A stretch of 9,535 bases of DNA from positions 54,145 through 63,679 of the forward strand of contig CAKXKM010000004.1 in assembly GCA_934876235.1 (NCBI GenBank), written 5' to 3'. Made by a program: the position numbers and the translations under genes. Shown piece after piece: positions 6,585 to 9,535 of the stretch. The notes beneath the pieces are model-generated. The model did no database searches and was not told where the DNA came from. It saw only the letters and a program-made list of their open reading frames with translations. The stretch's first letter is position 1; every line of letters begins with the position of its first letter. Source of the stretch: Collinsella sp. AF02-46-1 (GTDB lineage: Bacteria > Actinomycetota > Coriobacteriia > Coriobacteriales > Coriobacteriaceae).

Positions 6585-7924
6585 TCGACCGCCGCGCCCA
6601 GCGCGATAATTCAATTTCAATCTTTCGCATCATCGCCGTTGTCTGCGCCGTTTGCGTGTTGGCGTACTTTATCTTTGCCCTGGCGACTGGCATTGAGCCG
6701 ATTGCCACGGTGATTGCCTGCGCGCTGCTGTGCATCTTCCTGTGCATCTTTATCTTTTTGACGCTCAATCCCGATTCGGTACGCTCCCAGTACACCGAGG
6801 AGACGCTCTCGGTTGCCTCGGCCATGCTCGAGGACATTAAGGGCGGTCTGACGCAGGAATCGGCGCTTTTGGTGTGCCGGCGTATCCTGCCCGAGACACG
6901 TGCCATGACCGTTGCCATCACCGATGAGGGCAACGTGCTGGCCTGCGCGGGCGAGTTCGAGGAAAAGCTGCTGCCCGATTCGCCCATCCACACGCTTGCC
7001 ACGCGCTACGTCATTGAGCACGGCATCGTGCAGTCGTTCAACCGCGTGGTGGACGTGGTGGGTTCGGACGGTTCGCACAACCATGTTCCCGCCGGTATCA
7101 TCGCGCCCATCAAGGTGGGCGATCGCACCGTCGGCACGCTCAAGTTCTACTACAAGACCCCGCGCGCCGTAGACCGCACCCAGTATGCGCTCGCCTCGGG
7201 TTTTGCCGAGATCCTGTCCACGCAGCTCGCCATCCACGAGCTCGAGGTGCAAAAGGAGCTCACGGCCCGTGCCGAGGTTCGTGCTCTGCAAGCGCAGATC
7301 AATCCGCACTTTCTGTTTAACACGCTCAACACCATCGCGTCGTTTACACGCACCGATCCGCTGCGTGCCCGCGAGCTGCTGCGCGAGTTCTCATCGTTCT
7401 ATCGTGCCACGCTCGACAACTCGGGATCGCTTATTCCGGTCTCGCGCGAGGTCGCACAGACCAAGCGCTACCTTACCTTTGAGAAGGCCCGCTTTGGCGA
7501 GGACCGCGTGCTTGCGACGTTCGATGTGTCCGAGGACGTGGAAGATACGCTGGTGCCGGCGTTCGTGATCCAGCCGATTGTCGAGAACGCCGTACGTCAT
7601 GGTATGGGCGATGACGACGCCCTGAGGATCGACGTGACCGTTCACCAAGACGGCGAGGATGCAATCTTGATTGCCGTGGCCGATAATGGCGTGGGCATGG
7701 ATGAGGGTACCGCCGCCAGACTGTTTGACGAGCGCTCTGCCCGTCCCGACGCCAGCTCTCCCCAGGGTGGCGGCGCCGGTGTGGCCATGCACAATATTTC
7801 GGAGCGCATCCATCGCTTTTATGGGCCGCACTCCTATACGCGTGTCGAATCGGCGCCGGGCAAGGGCACCAAAGTGCTCCTTCATCTTGATTTGTCAGAG
7901 AGCATCTTTGACATTCAAGAGTAA
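6581..7924 (+). CDS. LytS/YehU-like sensor histidine kinase with GAF-like sensor (kinase 2)
   Basis: This 447-residue membrane sensor kinase is paralogous to the kinase at 668-2053 and presumably acts on the regulator at 7997-8713. Two hydrophobic helices lie at about 15-36 and 42-62. A GAF-like domain spans about 72-190 (GIIAPIKVGDRTVGTLKFYY near its end). The His_kinase segment has H243 in NPHFLFNTLNT. The ATPase domain has N box IVENAVRHG (E335, N336), G1 box VADNGVGM (D368, G370, G372) and a glycine-rich G2 region GGGAGVAMHN. All catalytic residues appear intact. The segment around the phospho-histidine is 33/45 identical to kinase 1 by hand count, whereas the membrane and GAF parts differ more. 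The ATG overlaps the glycosyltransferase stop by 4 bp, with GGAGG 7 nt upstream, so translational coupling is likely. The signal is unknown. Confidence 0.95.
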   Translation: MIDRRAQRDNSISIFRIIAVVCAVCVLAYFIFALATGIEPIATVIACALLCIFLCIFIFLTLNPDSVRSQYTEETLSVASAMLEDIKGGLTQESALLVCRRILPETRAMTVAITDEGNVLACAGEFEEKLLPDSPIHTLATRYVIEHGIVQSFNRVVDVVGSDGSHNHVPAGIIAPIKVGDRTVGTLKFYYKTPRAVDRTQYALASGFAEILSTQLAIHELEVQKELTARAEVRALQAQINPHFLFNTLNTIASFTRTDPLRARELLREFSSFYRATLDNSGSLIPVSREVAQTKRYLTFEKARFGEDRVLATFDVSEDVEDTLVPAFVIQPIVENAVRHGMGDDDALRIDVTVHQDGEDAILIAVADNGVGMDEGTAARLFDERSARPDASSPQGGGAGVAMHNISERIHRFYGPHSYTRVESAPGKGTKVLLHLDLSESIFDIQE

Positions 7925-7933
7925 AATAAAAGG

Positions 7934-7971
7934 CTACGGGCTCAACGTCATGCGACGGATGCCCGGCGTAG
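7934..7971 (+). other. Bulged hairpin between kinase 2 and regulator 2
   Basis: CTACGGGC (7934-7941) pairs with GCCC and GTAG (7961-7964, 7968-7971) around a 3-nt bulge. A small CGTC/GACG hairpin (7946-7957) sits inside. There is no T-run, so it is not an intrinsic terminator. It lies 10 nt before the regulator's Shine-Dalgarno sequence and might influence processing or the kinase-to-regulator ratio. Confidence 0.3.
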
Positions 7972-7996
7972 TTAGTTGACGAAAGGTTTTATCCCT

Positions 7997-8713
7997 ATGC
8001 TGCGTGCGATGATTGTGGATGATGAGGCGCCGGCTCGCTCGGAGCTTCGCTTCCTGCTCGAGCAAACGGGCAAGATCGGCACGATCACGGAGGCGTCGAG
8101 CGTCCGCTCCGCCATCGAGATGCTTATGGAAAGTCGCGTGGATGTCGTGTTTCTCGATATCTCGATGCCCGGTGCCTCGGGCCTGCAACTTGCCGAGGCG
8201 CTGCATAAGCTCAAAAATCCGCCGGCGATCGTGTTTGTGACTGCGTATAGCGACCATGCGGTCGAGGCATTCGACGTCGATGCCGTCGATTATCTGATGA
8301 AGCCTGTCGAGGAAGCTCGCTTGGATCGCGCGATCGAGAAGGTCATGCAACGCGCCAAGCCGGTTACGGACAGCAAAGTGACCATCGAGCGTATCCCGGT
8401 GGAAAAGGGCGGCCGCAAGGTGCTCATTCCCGTGGATGACATCCGCTTTATCATGGCAAAGGACGATTACTCCTGCATCTATACCGTCGATGATCGCTTT
8501 TTGTCGACGACCTCGCTGGCGCAGTTTGAGGCCAAGCTCTGCGACTTTGGCTTCTTCCGTGTTCACCGCCGCTATATCGTCAACCTAGCGTGCGTCACGG
8601 ACGTTGAGACGGTGCCCTCGGGCGCCATCCAGCTGGGCATTACGGGCGTCGACGAACGCGTGCCGGTTTCTCGCCGCCGCGTCGTGCCGCTCAAGAAGGC
8701 TCTGAGTCTCTAG
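7997..8713 (+). CDS. LytTR-family response regulator 2 (REC + LytTR)
   Basis: This 238-residue regulator is encoded 72 nt after kinase 2 on the same strand. The receiver domain (about 3-118) shows D8-D9, phospho-acceptor D54 in VFLDISMPG, T82 and K102 (LMKPVEE). The LytTR domain (about 133-237) has GGRKVLIPVDDIRF, GFFRVHRRYIVNL and VPVSRRRVVPL, so DNA binding is expected. The receiver shares long identical runs with regulator 1 (FLDI, FVTA, DAVDY, KPVE), which supports duplication of the whole pair. ATG 7997 follows GAAAGG (7981-7986) at 10 nt. The upstream TTG at 7976 lacks an SD and adds only seven residues. The likely operon is glycosyltransferase-kinase-regulator, ended by the terminator at 8720-8770. 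The glycosyltransferase is a natural candidate for autoregulation, which is inference only. Confidence 0.95.
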   Translation: MLRAMIVDDEAPARSELRFLLEQTGKIGTITEASSVRSAIEMLMESRVDVVFLDISMPGASGLQLAEALHKLKNPPAIVFVTAYSDHAVEAFDVDAVDYLMKPVEEARLDRAIEKVMQRAKPVTDSKVTIERIPVEKGGRKVLIPVDDIRFIMAKDDYSCIYTVDDRFLSTTSLAQFEAKLCDFGFFRVHRRYIVNLACVTDVETVPSGAIQLGITGVDERVPVSRRRVVPLKKALSL

Positions 8714-8719
8714 CACACT

Positions 8720-8770
8720 GGCCCCGCAGCCCTGTAGACCCATCGTCTGCGGGGCCGTGGGGCCTTTTTT
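8720..8770 (+). terminator. Intrinsic terminator of the second kinase-regulator operon
   Basis: GGCCCCGCAG (8720-8729) is a perfect 10-bp match to CTGCGGGGCC (8747-8756) around a 17-nt loop. A second GGGGCC (8759-8764) abuts the TTTTTT at 8765-8770 and can pair with the same GGCCCC arm. The 3' arm is thus duplicated and the fold next to the T-run is ambiguous. Either fold leaves a strong GC stem near six Ts, 6 nt after the regulator stop. Confidence 0.82.
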
Positions 8771-8809
8771 GTATGTATCTGCCGAATCGTTTTTTGCGGA
8801 AGGGATCCC

Positions 8810-9277
8810 ATGAACAGCGCAAGCGCCAAGCGCATCGACATCATCTCGGACACCCACGGCTATTTATCGCCTGCGCTCTTGGATGAGCTTGAGGGCGCAG
8901 ACCTGATCATCCACGCCGGCGACCTTACGTCAGAGATGGACTACGAGCACCTATGCACCATCGCCCCCGTGCGGGCCGTATTGGGCAACAACGATTACTA
9001 CCGCGACTACGGCCCCGATGTAGACCGTCTTGCGCTCTTTACCTACGAAGGCCTCAAATTCGCCGTAGCCCACTACCGCGAAGACCTTCCGGTGGGATCC
9101 GTAGACGTAGCCATCAACGGCCACACCCACGTAACCAAAGAAGCCCAAGTGGGCCGCTGCCTAGTCCTCAACCCGGGCAGCGCCAGCTATCCCAGAGGCA
9201 CCCGAGGCCCCACCATGGCCAGAATGCTAGTAAAAGACGGCAAGATCCTAAGCACCAAGTTTATTGACCTAGACTAA
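8810..9277 (+). CDS. YfcE/MJ0936-family metallophosphoesterase (phosphodiesterase)
   Basis: This 155-residue cytosolic protein has the compact calcineurin-like phosphoesterase fold of the YfcE family. The di-metal site is intact: D14 and H16 in SDTHG, D38 in HAGD, N60 in GNND, H88, then H105 and H107 in NGHTH, followed by the family's NPGSASYPRG motif. Characterised members hydrolyse phosphodiesters such as artificial bis-nitrophenyl phosphate in a manganese-dependent way; the natural substrate is unclear. GGAAGGG (8798-8804) sits 5 nt before the ATG. The gene lies between two terminators and is likely its own unit, although no confident promoter is visible in the 39-nt gap. Codon use differs from its neighbours: GTA for Val (about seven codons), CTA for Leu (five) and AGA for Arg (two) cluster mostly in the second half. 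Confidence 0.93.
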   Translation: MNSASAKRIDIISDTHGYLSPALLDELEGADLIIHAGDLTSEMDYEHLCTIAPVRAVLGNNDYYRDYGPDVDRLALFTYEGLKFAVAHYREDLPVGSVDVAINGHTHVTKEAQVGRCLVLNPGSASYPRGTRGPTMARMLVKDGKILSTKFIDLD

Positions 9278-9284
9278 CCGCAAC

Positions 9285-9319
9285 AAAAACGGGGGATGCA
9301 CAACGCATCTCCCGTTTTT
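9285..9319. terminator. Bidirectional intrinsic terminator after the phosphodiesterase
   Basis: AAAAACGGGGGATGC (9285-9299) pairs with GCATCTCCCGTTTTT (9305-9319) along 15 bp with one G-U and an ACAAC loop. The A-run on one side and T-run on the other make it usable from both strands. It begins 7 nt after the phosphodiesterase stop. A convergent gene beyond the right edge could share it, but none is visible here. Confidence 0.85.
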
Positions 9320-9378
9320 CTTTGAGCCAAAGTAAGAAGTCCAACCAGAACAATCAGACCAACCCCGCCGGGAAGCAC

Positions 9379-9409
9379 GCGGGCTAGCCGCGCAGCGGCG
9401 CACGCCCGC
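9379..9409. repeat. Nested GC-rich hairpin in the gene-free right end
   Basis: GCGGGC (9379-9384) pairs with GCCCGC (9404-9409). Inside it GCCGC (9387-9391) pairs with GCGGC (9395-9399) around GCA. There is no T-run, so it is not a standard terminator. The whole 9320-9535 stretch holds no gene I can support; it contains this hairpin, a G-rich tract and a second hairpin. Confidence 0.4.
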
Positions 9410-9435
9410 AAAACTGGTTGAATAATGTGACGGCA

Positions 9436-9464
9436 GGGAGGGTCTCCGGCGCTGGGGGCGGGGG
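9436..9464 (+). other. G-quadruplex candidate
   Basis: Four G-tracts lie in 29 bases: GGG (9436-9438), GGG (9440-9442), GGGGG (9454-9458) and GGGGG (9460-9464). The linkers are 1, 11 and 1 nt. The pattern allows a three-tier quadruplex with one long loop. It lies between two hairpins in the gene-free right end. Confidence 0.35.
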
Positions 9465-9487
9465 TTAAGTTTGTCGCGAGTTCCGCA

Positions 9488-9524
9488 CGCAAAGGAAAGC
9501 ACTTAATGTGCTTTCCGTCTTGCG
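9488..9524. repeat. Long inverted repeat near the right edge
   Basis: GGAAAGCAC (9494-9502) is a perfect complement of GTGCTTTCC (9508-9516) around TTAAT. CGCAA (9488-9492) and TTGCG (9520-9524) extend the stem across a small internal loop. It is not followed by a T-run on the + strand; on the - strand only TTT follows. It could be an intergenic repeat unit, a structured 5' leader of a gene to the right, or part of a small RNA. The window ends before this can be judged. Confidence 0.4.
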
Positions 9525-9535
9525 CAGGACTGTAG

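Noticed and set aside
1..9535. Mobile element, prophage, CRISPR array or tRNA
   Set aside because: No transposase, integrase, spaced repeat series, cloverleaf or target-site duplication was found on either strand by eye.

Overview
The window reads as ordinary chromosomal DNA from a high-GC actinobacterium of the Coriobacteriia, most like a gut Collinsella. That placement is an inference from the GC-ending codons and from the gene families present: LytS-like kinases paired with LytTR regulators, a UMF1-type MFS carrier, and a cytosolic zinc-dependent phospholipase C-like protein. No marker gene confirms it. Every complete gene is on the + strand. I see no tRNA, rRNA, CRISPR array, transposase or phage gene.

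Layout. (1) 2-550: the 3' part of a metal-dependent amidohydrolase that begins before the window. (2) 551-667: an intergenic stretch with a 15-bp palindrome and a terminator-like hairpin. (3) 668-2826: two-component system 1, a membrane GAF/histidine kinase and a LytTR response regulator. (4) 2918-3862: zinc-dependent phospholipase C-like protein. (5) 3964-5214: 12-helix UMF1/Atg22-like MFS transporter. (6) 5215-5396: a probable transporter terminator, a promoter-like -10 and a strong terminator hairpin in the leader of the next operon. (7) 5397-8713: a family-2-like glycosyltransferase overlapping, through ATGA, a second histidine kinase, followed by a second LytTR regulator and a terminator. 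(8) 8810-9277: YfcE-type metallophosphoesterase with its own terminator. (9) 9320-9535: no gene seen, but dense secondary structure (two long hairpins and a G-quadruplex candidate).

The two two-component systems are clear paralogues: 33 of 45 residues around the phospho-acceptor histidine are identical by hand count. Both kinases have two membrane helices and a cytosolic GAF-like domain instead of the multi-helix LytS sensor. The most interesting regulatory feature is that each kinase cassette is preceded by a terminator-like hairpin ending only about 8-17 nt before the Shine-Dalgarno sequence. That leaves no room for a promoter in between, so expression should require read-through. A -10-like decamer of the form GGGYAYRATG occurs before three transcription units, with a weaker relative before the first kinase. 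I found no clearly new biological system; the best candidates for follow-up are the attenuator-like leaders and the glycosyltransferase-kinase-regulator operon.
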